In this document: positions 16,755-24,664 of the stretch, one piece after another
How the letters are laid out: every line of letters begins with the position of its first letter
Position numbering within the stretch: the first letter of the stretch is position 1
Assembly: GCA_034331105.1 (NCBI GenBank)
Contig: JAXQGB010000010.1
Coordinates: 23,372 to 87,371, forward strand
Length of the DNA: 64,000 nt
Source of the DNA: Caenicola sp034331105
GTDB lineage: Bacteria; Synergistota; Synergistia; Synergistales; Synergistaceae
Reading direction: 5' to 3'
Notes under the pieces: generated by a model
Seen by the model: only the letters and a program-made list of their open reading frames with translations
Told to the model about the DNA's origin: nothing
The model's database searches: none
Translations under genes and position numbers: made by a program

Positions 16755-18314
16755 ATGGCGGACAAGACGATTGACGAACTGTGCGCGAGTCTCGTAGAAA
16801 AACGGGAAAAGGCCGTACAGGGCGGTGGAGCAAAGGCCATTGCCAAACAGCACGAGAAGGGTAAGATGACCGCACGTGAGCGGATCGACGCAATTCTCGA
16901 CCCAGGTAGCTTTGTTGAGATCGATGAGTTTGTTGAACACCGTTGTGTAAACTTCGGTCTTCAGGAGACAGTTTTTCTTGGCGACGGTGTAGTTACCGGG
17001 TATGGAAACATTGACGGGCGTATCGTATATCTATTTAGCCAGGACTTCACAGTAATGGGCGGTTCCCTCGGCGAAATGCATGCGAAAAAGATCTGCAAAG
17101 TACTCGATCTGGCCCTTACCAACGGAGCCCCCTGCATCGGCATCAACGATTCAGGCGGCGCTCGTATCCAGGAAGCGGTAGATGCCCTTTCCGGATACGG
17201 AAACATATTCTTCAAGAACGTCAAGGCAAGCGGCGTTATCCCGCAGTTCTCCATAATAGCCGGTCCGTGTGCAGGAGGAGCTGTTTACAGCCCCGCGCTT
17301 ACCGACTTCGTGTTTATGGTCGACAAGATCGGTGTCATGCACATCACGGGTCCCCAGGTCATCAAGGCCGTAACAGGTGAAGACGTTACTTCAGAGCAGA
17401 TCGGCGGAGCCAGGGCACACAACGGTACCTCAGGCTGCGCGCATTTCTTCGCGAAGGATGAAGCAGAGTGCTATGCTCAGGCAAGAAAAGTTCTCAGCTA
17501 TCTGCCCAGCAACAATATGGAAGAGCCTCCGTTCATAGAAACCGGTGATGATCCGGCAAGAATGGATCCAGCCCTTCGTGAAATGGTCCCGACCAACCCC
17601 AACAAAGGGTACGATGTCCGCGATGTCATCAAAAAGATCGTTGACAACGGAGATTTCTGCGAAGTCCAGGAAATGTATGCCCGTAACATCGTTACCGGTT
17701 TTGCGAGAGTAGGCGGAAGATCCATCGGTATCATTGCAAACCAGGCTAAATTCATGGCCGGATGCCTTGACATAGATGCTTCTGACAAAGCAAGCCGTCA
17801 TATACGCATATGCGATGCATTCAACATTCCGATCGTTACATTTGAAGACGTCCCCGGATATCTCCCCGGACTCAACCAGGAAATGGGCGGCATCATCCGC
17901 CACGGTGCTAAACTGCTCTATGCTTACAGCGAAGCCACAGCCCCGAAGATCACGATAGTACTTCGCAAGGCTTACGGCGGATCATACCTTGGCATGTGCA
18001 GCAAAGACCTTGGAGCAGATGTTGTACTCGCATGGCCGCAGGCGCAGATAGCAGTCATGGGAGCCGAAGGAGCGGCGAATATCATTTTCCGTAAAGATAT
18101 CGAAGCAGCAGAAGACAAAGAGGCTATGAGAGCTCAGATGATAGATGAATACAAGGAAGCCTTTGCAAACCCATATTGCGCTGCATCCCGCGGTTTCGTT
18201 GACAGGGTCATTCTTCCGGAAGAGACCAGGCCGGCACTTTATCAGGCTCTCGTAATGACAGAGTCCAAGTGCGAGCTTCGTCCGAAACGTAAACATGGCA
18301 TCCTGCCTAACTAA
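16755..18314 (+). CDS. mmdA: Methylmalonyl-CoA decarboxylase alpha subunit (carboxyltransferase)
   Basis: A 519-residue acyl-CoA carboxyltransferase of the crotonase-like PCC-beta/MmdA family. Seen: GCIND-type INDSGGARIQEAV, the CAGGAVYSPALTDF oxyanion region in the N half and FEDVPGYLPG with KAYGGSYLGM in the C half. It moves the carboxyl group of (S)-methylmalonyl-CoA to biotin on MmdC. ATG 16755 follows AAGGAGG; an in-frame TTG 48 bases earlier has no ribosome site. The neighbours mmdD, mmdC and mmdB show this is the sodium-pump decarboxylase and not a propionyl-CoA carboxylase, since no biotin carboxylase is present. Confidence 0.95.
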   Translation: MADKTIDELCASLVEKREKAVQGGGAKAIAKQHEKGKMTARERIDAILDPGSFVEIDEFVEHRCVNFGLQETVFLGDGVVTGYGNIDGRIVYLFSQDFTVMGGSLGEMHAKKICKVLDLALTNGAPCIGINDSGGARIQEAVDALSGYGNIFFKNVKASGVIPQFSIIAGPCAGGAVYSPALTDFVFMVDKIGVMHITGPQVIKAVTGEDVTSEQIGGARAHNGTSGCAHFFAKDEAECYAQARKVLSYLPSNNMEEPPFIETGDDPARMDPALREMVPTNPNKGYDVRDVIKKIVDNGDFCEVQEMYARNIVTGFARVGGRSIGIIANQAKFMAGCLDIDASDKASRHIRICDAFNIPIVTFEDVPGYLPGLNQEMGGIIRHGAKLLYAYSEATAPKITIVLRKAYGGSYLGMCSKDLGADVVLAWPQAQIAVMGAEGAANIIFRKDIEAAEDKEAMRAQMIDEYKEAFANPYCAASRGFVDRVILPEETRPALYQALVMTESKCELRPKRKHGILPN

Positions 18315-18327
18315 GGGGGAGAATTAA

Positions 18328-18720
18328 ATGACTCAGAGCGCAGTAGCTGCCCATTTTACAGGCGTCGGCGGCGGACTCGTTATGTCTCTGATAGCTTTCA
18401 GTATAGTGTTCATCGTCATTATGGGCCTTATGTTCATAATGATGGGAATGAAGCATGTCTGCAAAGCTATCGACGGATGCAATAAAGCACCCGTAACTGC
18501 ACCTGCAGCACCCTCTGCACCGGCATCACCCGCAGCAAAAGCGGTAGCCGTTCCTGCAGCCGGAGATGACGGAGAGCTTCTGGCCGTTATTTCAGCAGCA
18601 ATTGCAGCTATGTGTGGAAGTGCAGCAAGAGTGGTATCTTTTGCCCCTGCAAAAGCCCCTGCGGGATCCAGCTGGAAATTTATAGGCAGGATCCAGAACG
18701 CTGAAGGTTTTCAGGACTAA
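18328..18720 (+). CDS. mmdD: Methylmalonyl-CoA decarboxylase delta subunit (OadG-like)
   Basis: A 130-residue protein with one membrane segment (about 16-38, IAFSIVFIVIMGLMFIMMGM), a Pro/Ala-rich linker (about 52-72) and a small C-terminal domain ending in WKFIGRIQNAEGFQD. OadG/MmdD subunits hold the decarboxylase complex together and tie the soluble alpha subunit to the membrane beta subunit. Position between mmdA and the biotin carrier gene supports this; sequence conservation of the family is low. Confidence 0.85.
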   Translation: MTQSAVAAHFTGVGGGLVMSLIAFSIVFIVIMGLMFIMMGMKHVCKAIDGCNKAPVTAPAAPSAPASPAAKAVAVPAAGDDGELLAVISAAIAAMCGSAARVVSFAPAKAPAGSSWKFIGRIQNAEGFQD

Positions 18721-18760
18721 CAATAAACTTTTACATAATATTTGAGGAGGTTTTTCTCTG

Positions 18761-19153
18761 ATGGCACGCAAGTACAGAGTTACAGTAAATGGTAAGGCAT
18801 ACGACGTAGATGTTGAAGAGATGGGAGCAGGAGCACCGGCAGCAGCCCCTGCACCGGCAGCAGCACCGGCACCGGCAGCAGCTCCTGCACCCGTAGCAGC
18901 ACCCGCACCGGCAGCAGCTCCTGCACCCGTAGCAGCCGGAGCCGGTTCGATTGAAGCCCCGATGCCCGGGAAGGTCCTGAAGGTCCTTGTTTCGCAGGGA
19001 GCTCCCGTAACATCCGGCCAGCTTGTTCTTATTCTTGAAGCAATGAAGATGGAGAACGAAATTTATGCACCCATGGCAGGAACAGTCACTCAGGTTGGCT
19101 GTAAGGAAGGAGATTCTGTCAATACTGGCGATACTCTCCTCGTTATCGGTTAG
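18761..19153 (+). CDS. mmdC: Methylmalonyl-CoA decarboxylase gamma subunit (biotin carrier)
   Basis: A 130-residue biotinyl carrier. It has a short N-terminal part (KYRVTVNGKAYDVDVEE), a long Ala-Pro linker (about 25-60) and a C-terminal biotinyl domain with the target motif EAMKMEN, whose Lys carries biotin. It shuttles CO2 from MmdA to the membrane subunit MmdB. The linker is written in DNA as six tandem 18-bp units (18833-18940). ATG 18761 follows GAGGAGG. Confidence 0.95.
   Translation: MARKYRVTVNGKAYDVDVEEMGAGAPAAAPAPAAAPAPAAAPAPVAAPAPAAAPAPVAAGAGSIEAPMPGKVLKVLVSQGAPVTSGQLVLILEAMKMENEIYAPMAGTVTQVGCKEGDSVNTGDTLLVIG
18833..18940 (+). repeat. Six tandem 18-bp units encoding the Ala-Pro linker of MmdC
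   Basis: Units starting at 18833, 18851, 18869, 18887, 18905 and 18923 each encode APAAAP or APVAAP-type hexapeptides. Units 3 and 5 are identical in sequence, and 4 and 6 nearly so, so the linker probably grows and shrinks by slippage or unequal exchange. Confidence 0.9.
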
Positions 19154-19189
19154 TCTGCGTTAGCAGCACTTTCCAAGGAGGGAAAATAA

Positions 19190-20314
19190 ATGGATCTATA
19201 TTTGACCGCGCTGAAAGGCGCTGTAGAACAGTCGGGGTTTGTAGCCCTTAACATACCTACTCTTGTTATGCTTTTGGTATCGTTTATACTGCTCTACCTC
19301 GCCATAGCAAAGGGTTTTGAACCTTTGCTCCTATTGCCTATAGCTTTTGGATGTATGCTTGTCAACCTGCCTCTTTCCGGCATAGTTGATCCGGGCGGGT
19401 TTCTCTATTTCGTTAAGTTCGGTATCGACCATGAGCTCTATCCCGTTATCATATTTATGGGGATCGGTGCTCTTACTGACTTTGGACCGCTTCTTGCAAA
19501 CCCGATAACATTCCTGCTTGGTGCAGCGGCGCAGATAGGCGTATTTTTCGCTGTTATCGGAGCCATGTTCATGGGCTTTACGATCCAGGAAGCAGCAGGC
19601 ATTGGAATTATTGGCGGAGCTGATGGGCCTACGGCAATTTACCTTTGTGCAAAACTTGCAAAAGGAATACTTCCTGCCGTTGCTGTTGCCGCTTACAGCT
19701 ACATGTCGCTGGTCCCGCTCATTCAGCCGCCCGTTATCAGGCTTCTGACAACAAAGAAGGACCGTGCGATAAAGATGGAGCAGCTCCGCCCGGTCACAAG
19801 GACAGAGCGAATCCTCTTCCCGATCGTTTCGACGGTCGCCTGCGGACTTGTCCTTCCTGCATCAGTTCCGCTCGTGGGGATGCTCATGTTCGGCAACCTT
19901 CTTCGTGAATGCGGATGCACGGAGCGTCTTTCACTTGCTGCACAGAATGAAGTGCTTAATGCCACTACAATATTCCTCGGAATTTCGGTAGGTGCGACAA
20001 TGAGTGCAGAATCATTCCTTACTGTTGCGACGATCAAGATCATAGCACTTGGACTTGTCGCGTTTATCTTCAGCACCGCCGGCGGAGTAATGTTTGGCCA
20101 GGTAATGAAAGTGGTATCAGGCGGGAAGATCAACCCCATCATCGGTGCCGCCGGAGTTTCTGCCGTTCCGATGGCAGCCCGAGTCTGCCAGAAGGTAGTT
20201 TCCAAGGAATTCCCGGGAAGCTATATCCTTATGCACGCAATGGGCCCCAATGTTGCCGGTGTAATTGGTACCGCGGTTGCTGCGGGAGCTATGCTTACCC
20301 TTCTTACTAAGTAA
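19190..20314 (+). CDS. mmdB: Methylmalonyl-CoA decarboxylase beta subunit (Na+ pump)
   Basis: A 374-residue membrane protein of the OadB/MmdB/GcdB family. The family signature GIIGGADGPTAIYL and the C-terminal NPIIGAAGVSAVPMAARVCQK, both part of the ion and carboxybiotin site, are present. It decarboxylates carboxybiotin and uses the energy to export about two Na+. The product of the whole cluster is propionyl-CoA, so succinate conversion yields a sodium gradient. ATG 19190 follows AAGGAGG. Its stop lies 4 bases before the nested palindromic repeat, which can serve as terminator. Confidence 0.95.
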   Translation: MDLYLTALKGAVEQSGFVALNIPTLVMLLVSFILLYLAIAKGFEPLLLLPIAFGCMLVNLPLSGIVDPGGFLYFVKFGIDHELYPVIIFMGIGALTDFGPLLANPITFLLGAAAQIGVFFAVIGAMFMGFTIQEAAGIGIIGGADGPTAIYLCAKLAKGILPAVAVAAYSYMSLVPLIQPPVIRLLTTKKDRAIKMEQLRPVTRTERILFPIVSTVACGLVLPASVPLVGMLMFGNLLRECGCTERLSLAAQNEVLNATTIFLGISVGATMSAESFLTVATIKIIALGLVAFIFSTAGGVMFGQVMKVVSGGKINPIIGAAGVSAVPMAARVCQKVVSKEFPGSYILMHAMGPNVAGVIGTAVAAGAMLTLLTK

Positions 20315-20317
20315 GCT

Positions 20318-20441
20318 GAGCTTCGACAAGAAGCGACGCTAACTTCACAGCATTCGAAAGAGGCCGCTAGGCGTATTTTAATACGTCTATGCGGCCTCTT
20401 TCTTCATGTTGCATCGTTATCGCCGCTTCTTGCCGGCGCTC
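20318..20441. repeat. Nested palindromic repeat, copy A
   Basis: Two hairpins, one inside the other. The outer arms 20318-20343 and 20416-20441 match at 21 of 26 positions as an inverted repeat. The inner arms share AAAGAGGCCGC and CGTAT with TTTA as loop (20357-20401). Conserved blocks shared with copy C are GCGACGCTAACTT on the left, CGTAT-N4-ATACG at the centre and TGTTGCATCGTTATC on the right, while the arms differ in sequence. The inner hairpin ends in a T-rich run, so it can terminate mmdB. Confidence 0.8.
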
Positions 20442-20463
20442 AGAACGTTATCTCAAGATGTAA

Positions 20464-20548
20464 TGTTGAGTTCACAACATTTGAGAGTGCCATCTCGGGG
20501 TATTAATATACACTTCCGGAGGTCCCCCTCCTCATGTCGTTTCGTTAC
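20464..20548. repeat. Nested palindromic repeat, degenerate copy B
   Basis: TTGAGTTCACAACATTTGAGAG corresponds over most positions to the left block of copy A, GTATTAATATAC to the central dyad and CATGTCGTTTCGTTAC to the right block. The inner arms no longer pair well, so this looks like a decayed copy. Confidence 0.6.
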
Positions 20549-20565
20549 TATTTCATTTTGTCTGC

Positions 20566-20589
20566 GCTCATAACGATCCCGTTGTGAGC
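20566..20589. repeat. Small hairpin after the repeat cluster
   Basis: GCTCATAACG (20566-20575) and CGTTGTGAGC (20580-20589) form a 10-bp RNA stem (one U-G pair) with loop ATCC. It shares the ATAACGA block of the repeat family in inverted orientation. No T run follows. Confidence 0.5.
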
Positions 20590-20675
20590 AACATTATTTG
20601 AAGCCTCTTAATTAAGAAGTTTGCCTTCACTGACTAGAATAAAATATTATTTTTTATTGTACTGACAACTAGCTT

Positions 20676-20704
20676 TTGGTATGCCAATGGTGTAAAATTA
20701 TACA
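20676..20704 (+). promoter_or_regulatory. gntR promoter with autoregulatory operator
   Basis: The 12-bp near-palindrome TTGGTATGCCAA (20676-20687) overlaps a -35 TTGGTA; TATACA (20699-20704) follows after 17 bases. The same motif, TTGGCATGCCAA, overlaps the next promoter (21604-21615). The regulator gene lies directly downstream, so autoregulation is likely. Confidence 0.65.
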
Positions 20705-20728
20705 ACATGCTATTGGGAGGTAATAATA

Positions 20729-21409
20729 GTGGAAGATAAACCGTTGTCACTCCAAGTCTATGAGGCGATAAAAAAAGATATAGTTTCTTTAAAATATCCC
20801 CCAGGTTCATATCTTAGGGAGAGAGAATTGGCAGAAAGTCTTGGCGTAAGCAGGACTCCGGTTAGAGAGGCCATACAAAGACTTTCTCAGGAGTTCTGGA
20901 TAATTTCCGGTGACGGTAAAAAGATGCAGGTAAGGCCGGTAACGGCAGCGGACGTCCGTGAGATAATCCAAATACGAAATATCATAGAATTTTCAGCTAT
21001 TGACTGGCTGGTGAATGAAGGAGAGCCCAGGGTCGTTGCCGGACAGCTTGATTCGATCTTGAACGAGATGAAAAAGACCACAGAACAGTATGTATTCACA
21101 AAGTTGGATCTCAGTTCTCACTGTCTGATAATTAAAAGTATGCAAAATGAAAGGATAATAAGGTTTTGGGCCACTATCCAGGAAGAAGTTATTAGGATGG
21201 GCCTCATGGCATTAAGAGGCGAATATAGGTTTAAAGAAGTAATAAATGAGCACGAAATTCTCGTGAATGCACTGTGGAAAAAGGATGCTAATGAAGTCAA
21301 GACTTCGATGAAAGATCACCTTGAAAAAAGTTTTGCTTCCCTTCTTGCACATCTCGATATTCCTGAAGGGACAGACAACAACAGATCAAATGGTTATTCA
21401 GGCAAATAG
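20729..21409 (+). CDS. GntR-family transcriptional regulator (FCD/FadR subfamily)
   Basis: A 226-residue regulator. The N-terminal winged helix holds the GntR signature: YPPGSYLRERELAESLGVSRTPVREAIQRL (about 25-53, given here as one block across two helices). The C-terminal all-helical domain (about 78-218) is FCD-like, a ligand pocket often binding carboxylates. The start is GTG 20729 with GGGAGG 8 bases upstream. Palindromes TTGGYATGCCAA occur at its own promoter and at the promoter of the following DUF2848-cupin-preA genes, making this the probable local repressor of that cluster. The ligand is unknown. Confidence 0.9.
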   Translation: MEDKPLSLQVYEAIKKDIVSLKYPPGSYLRERELAESLGVSRTPVREAIQRLSQEFWIISGDGKKMQVRPVTAADVREIIQIRNIIEFSAIDWLVNEGEPRVVAGQLDSILNEMKKTTEQYVFTKLDLSSHCLIIKSMQNERIIRFWATIQEEVIRMGLMALRGEYRFKEVINEHEILVNALWKKDANEVKTSMKDHLEKSFASLLAHLDIPEGTDNNRSNGYSGK

Positions 21410-21517
21410 GCTCACCTAATTTTAGGTTCTATATCGTTGCGTGCGACTAATTAAAACAATGTATTTTTAAAAATTTAAAATAAAATTATTTGTTTCTTTT
21501 ATAGAATTATTATTTTA

Positions 21518-21566
21518 TCAGGCAGTGAGAGGATTTATTAAATTTTCTCATTGCCTGATTTTTTAT
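21518..21566 (+). terminator. Terminator of the gntR gene
   Basis: TCAGGCAGTGAGA (21518-21530) pairs with TCTCATTGCCTGA (21546-21558) with one mismatch, followed by eight T residues broken once. It separates gntR from the downstream promoter. Confidence 0.85.
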
Positions 21567-21575
21567 GGATATCGC

Positions 21576-21615
21576 TTGACAAGTATGTATCCAATTGAGA
21601 TAATTGGCATGCCAA
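21576..21615 (+). promoter_or_regulatory. Promoter and GntR operator of the DUF2848-cupin-preA cluster
   Basis: Consensus TTGACA (21576-21581), 17-base spacer, GATAAT (21599-21604). The perfect palindrome TTGGCATGCCAA (21604-21615) begins at the last base of the -10 box, covering the transcription start: a typical repressor position. A possible half site, ATGGCATGTC, lies near 21641-21650. Confidence 0.8.
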
Positions 21616-21698
21616 AACAAGTATGGAATATAGTGATAGCTATGGCATGTCGGATTGACATATTCCTGCTGCTACAAAAAAGGAGAGTGTGGATAGTA

Positions 21699-22400
21699 AT
21701 GAGATTCTGTGTAAGAGAGAAAAATGGCAATGAAGTAAACATTGACTTTATACCGGTACATATTATTAACGCCGGATATACAGGAAGAGACCAGGCTGCA
21801 GTTCAGGCCCACATAGATGAGCTTAAGGAAGAAGGTATTCCTGCTCCGGATAAGACACCGGTTTACTTTACCAAGTTTGAAAAGAGGATCACTCAGGAAA
21901 ACTCTTTTGAAGTCCTTGACGAAACAGACCATTCCGGTGAAGCTGAGTTTGCCCTGCTGTTTTACAATGGAGAAGTATATGTCGGAGCAGGGAGTGACCA
22001 TACGGACAGGAAGCTGGAGACAGTGGATATTCCAAAAGCCAAGCAGATATACCCGAATACGATCAGCAGGGATCTTTGGAAACTTTCTGATGTTGTTGAC
22101 CACTGGGATGATATTATCATCCGCAGCTGGATCAAGATCGACGGAGTAAGAACACTCTTTCAGGAAGCAGTGCTCACTGCTATGCTTGATGCCAACGATA
22201 TCATTGATCGCGTAAAAAAACTTCTTGTTGATCCTGAAGATACTCAGGGCCTTGTGGTTTATTCCGGAACTGTTGCATCGATCATTAAATCAGAATATAG
22301 TCCCTACTTTGAAGTTGAGCTGGAAGATCCGGTCCTTGGCAGAAAACTTCGTAATTATTACGAACTGGAGCCTAAGTCATCCTGGTACAAAGGTGACTAA
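21699..22400 (+). CDS. DUF2848-family protein, unknown function
   Basis: A 233-residue soluble protein that I match from memory to the DUF2848 family, with limited certainty. Seen are the N-terminal CVREKNGNEVNIDF, a middle GEAEFALLFYNGEVYVGAGSDHTDR block with possible metal-binding His and Asp residues, and a C-terminal VVYSGTVASI. No enzymatic function can be stated. ATG 21699 follows AAAAGGAGAG; longer in-frame readings begin inside the upstream terminator hairpin and are discarded. It is the first gene behind the GntR-controlled promoter. Confidence 0.75.
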   Translation: MRFCVREKNGNEVNIDFIPVHIINAGYTGRDQAAVQAHIDELKEEGIPAPDKTPVYFTKFEKRITQENSFEVLDETDHSGEAEFALLFYNGEVYVGAGSDHTDRKLETVDIPKAKQIYPNTISRDLWKLSDVVDHWDDIIIRSWIKIDGVRTLFQEAVLTAMLDANDIIDRVKKLLVDPEDTQGLVVYSGTVASIIKSEYSPYFEVELEDPVLGRKLRNYYELEPKSSWYKGD

Positions 22401-22476
22401 GCAATACGTTGTTTTGGTAGTTTTCTGAATAAGTTTTTACTATATTAATTCCAAATTTTAAGGAGGTTATACAGTA

Positions 22477-22878
22477 ATGGCAAAACAGGAATATGAAATT
22501 TGCGATGTTGATCTTTACGGAGAATGGCGTCTGGTAGAGGGCGGTTACAATGGTACAATGGAAAAAGTTCTTTCCTATGACCCCGAGACCGGAAACTACA
22601 CAAGGCTTCTGAAATTCCCTCCTCAGACCAAAGTCCCTGATCTTCTTTCTCATGACTTCTGTGAGGAAGTATACATCCTTGAAGGGTTCCTCAAAGACGA
22701 GAAGAAAGATATAACGATGAAGGCAGGGTATTATGGAAGCCGTCTGCCGGAAATGAAACATGGACCTTATGACATTCCTCTCGGATGTGTAACCATGGAG
22801 ATCCGCTACCAGGATCCCTCAAAGCCGATCGATCCTGAATGCACGCTTCTGAAGAATAAACTGGGAGCTCCCAGATAA
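22477..22878 (+). CDS. Cupin-domain protein
   Basis: A 133-residue protein with a single cupin barrel. FPPQTKVPDLLSHDFCEEVYILEGFLKDE resembles the ChrR-like cupin motif (His, Glu metal ligands) and H95-GPYDIPLGC would fall in the second motif. Small cupins bind metals and act as isomerases, dioxygenases or sensors; the job here is unknown. ATG 22477 follows TAAGGAGG. A strong terminator hairpin lies just downstream, before preA. Confidence 0.8.
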   Translation: MAKQEYEICDVDLYGEWRLVEGGYNGTMEKVLSYDPETGNYTRLLKFPPQTKVPDLLSHDFCEEVYILEGFLKDEKKDITMKAGYYGSRLPEMKHGPYDIPLGCVTMEIRYQDPSKPIDPECTLLKNKLGAPR

Positions 22879-22898
22879 CCGGAATGTGAATTTTTTGT

Positions 22899-22941
22899 TG
22901 GAAGAAAAATGGCAGAATGACTGTTTTTCTTCCATTTTTTT
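22899..22941 (+). terminator. Terminator between cupin and preA-like gene
   Basis: TGGAAGAAAAA (22899-22909) pairs with TTTTTCTTCCA (22924-22934), followed by a run of T. It should reduce or stop readthrough to the preA-like gene; I see no clear new promoter in the 20 bases left. The cupin gene's own 3' end carries a 14-bp palindrome CTGGGAGCTCCCAG (22861-22874). Confidence 0.8.
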
Positions 22942-22962
22942 AAAAATCAGGAGGTAAAAATA

Positions 22963-24183
22963 ATGAAGCCAAATCTTGCCGTAGAGTACTGCGGAGTTAA
23001 ATTTAAAAATCCCATGGTTATCGCATCTGCTTCCCCGAGTAAAAACGGTGAATACATGAAGCGCTGTGCGGATTCAGGAGCAGGCGGAGTCATCGCAAAA
23101 ACTTTCAGCCCTGAACCACTTGCACAGAAGTATGTATCCCCCCGTTTTACGGTCCTGAATAAAAAAGGCTGGCCCCACAGTTATTCAAATTATTCCTGCG
23201 AATTTTTGGCAACATACAATACTGAACAATGGATGCAGGAAATGAAGGCAGCGAAGGCTGCCTGTGATGAGAGAGACTGCACCCTGGTGGGAAGCATATC
23301 AGGGAACTCAAAAGAGAGCTGGACAGAACTGGCAAAAAGAATGGAAGACATAGGGCTTCCAATGCTTGAACTGAACTTTGGCTGTCCGCACCCAAAGGAT
23401 CTTGGCTATAAGAGCGGCCAGGAGTTAGGAAACTCTCCCGAGGCGGCGGCAGAAGTAACGAAGATAGTCTGTGACAGCGTAAATATCCCTGTCTTTGTAA
23501 AATTGACAAGCGAAGCAGTTAATATCGTTGATGTTGCGGGTCTGTGCAAAGCTTCCGGAGCAGCAGGTTTTACAGTTGTCAACAGATTCTCTGCGCTGGA
23601 TGTAGACATAGAAACAGGACGCCCCCTTCTTCACGGAGGATTTGCCGGAGTTGGAGGTCCCTGGATGAGACCTATCACACTTAAATGGATAGCAAAAATA
23701 GCAGAGGCACACGGTATGCCTATCTCTGCAACTAACGGTATATTCAGCTGGGAAGATGTGATCAAGTGCATCATGTGCGGAGCTACCACAGTCCAGACCT
23801 GTACAGCTATCATGTACGGCCCGAAACAGTTTGGCGAGGTAAAGGTCTTCCTTGAAGGAGTAGAAAAATATCTTGTCGAACACAATATTGATGATATCAA
23901 TAAGCTGAGAGGCATAACACTGCCCCAGATCACGACATGGGACAAGGTCGATCGTGATCACAAGGCGATCAGCAGAGTCGTTGAAGAAAAATGCATTGGA
24001 TGCGGACTTTGTCCCAGCTGGTGTTTCTACGACGCGATCCGGATGGTCGAAAAAGACGGTAAAAAGAAAGCAATTATCGATCCCAATAAATGCGACGGCT
24101 GCGGACTTTGCCCCGCCCTTTGTCCCAAGGATGCAATAGTTATGGAGGGTGAAGTACCAATATACCTTGGTGATTATAGGTAG
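22963..24183 (+). CDS. PreA-like dihydropyrimidine/dihydroorotate dehydrogenase-family reductase with ferredoxin domain
   Basis: A 406-residue protein: an FMN-binding TIM barrel (about 1-320) fused to a C-terminal two-cluster ferredoxin domain with CIGCGLCPSWC and CDGCGLCPALCP. The architecture is that of PreA, which reduces the C5=C6 bond of uracil/thymine. The catalytic loop of mammalian dihydropyrimidine dehydrogenase has Cys in ACGQ; here the loop after LNFGCPHPKD reads KSGQ, so Ser may be the acid/base. No preT (NAD(P)H-FAD subunit) is adjacent, so electrons may come straight from ferredoxin. The true substrate may be another unsaturated cyclic amide. RBS AGGAGG precedes ATG 22963. Confidence 0.85.
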   Translation: MKPNLAVEYCGVKFKNPMVIASASPSKNGEYMKRCADSGAGGVIAKTFSPEPLAQKYVSPRFTVLNKKGWPHSYSNYSCEFLATYNTEQWMQEMKAAKAACDERDCTLVGSISGNSKESWTELAKRMEDIGLPMLELNFGCPHPKDLGYKSGQELGNSPEAAAEVTKIVCDSVNIPVFVKLTSEAVNIVDVAGLCKASGAAGFTVVNRFSALDVDIETGRPLLHGGFAGVGGPWMRPITLKWIAKIAEAHGMPISATNGIFSWEDVIKCIMCGATTVQTCTAIMYGPKQFGEVKVFLEGVEKYLVEHNIDDINKLRGITLPQITTWDKVDRDHKAISRVVEEKCIGCGLCPSWCFYDAIRMVEKDGKKKAIIDPNKCDGCGLCPALCPKDAIVMEGEVPIYLGDYR

Positions 24184-24196
24184 GAGAATGATTGCA

Positions 24197-24664
24197 ATGA
24201 TACGAAAATTAGAATTGATTACATCAATAATGGCTGTATTTTTTTTGTCAATTGCGGTGATACTGGTTGCTTTTAATGTTGTTGGTAGGTATGTTTTTAA
24301 TTATGGAGCCCCTTGGTGTGAAGAAGTTATACGTTATTCTGTAATATTTGCAACTTTTTTTGGACTTAGTCTTGCAATTGCTAAAAATCAGAGTATGAAA
24401 ATCGATATATTGTTACAAATAACAAAAAATAAAGTCAAATATTTTATTAACATTCTAGGTGTTTTAGTAGAATTCATAGTTTTATGGTTTTTAGTTTATT
24501 TTTCATATTTACTTGTTTCTGAAGCTATAAAAACAGGTCAAATAACTCCATCTACAGACTATCCTATATATATTGCTTACTTTATCGTTGCTTTAGGCGT
24601 ATTATTTTGTGCAATAAGGTCAATTGAAGCATTAATAAATGCTTTAAGAGAGAAGGTGAAATAA
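24197..24664 (+). CDS. dctQ: TRAP transporter small permease (DctQ)
   Basis: A 155-residue four-segment membrane protein of the DctQ family; GAPWCEEVIRYSVIFATFFGLSLAI is the characteristic second-third segment. It pairs with DctM to import a carboxylate-type solute using an ion gradient. ATG 24197 is chosen over ATG 24188 because AGGAG (24182-24186) is too near the latter. Codons are strongly AT-rich compared with the preA-like gene 13 bases upstream. Its last base is shared with the first base of dctM. Confidence 0.9.
   Translation: MIRKLELITSIMAVFFLSIAVILVAFNVVGRYVFNYGAPWCEEVIRYSVIFATFFGLSLAIAKNQSMKIDILLQITKNKVKYFINILGVLVEFIVLWFLVYFSYLLVSEAIKTGQITPSTDYPIYIAYFIVALGVLFCAIRSIEALINALREKVK

Noticed and set aside
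18833..18940. Direct repeats as a possible CRISPR array
   Set aside because: Units are contiguous, in frame and encode the Ala-Pro linker; there are no spacers.
21525..21698. Upstream extension of the DUF2848 gene by 58 codons
   Set aside because: It begins inside the gntR terminator hairpin and crosses the promoter; ATG 21699 has a good ribosome site.
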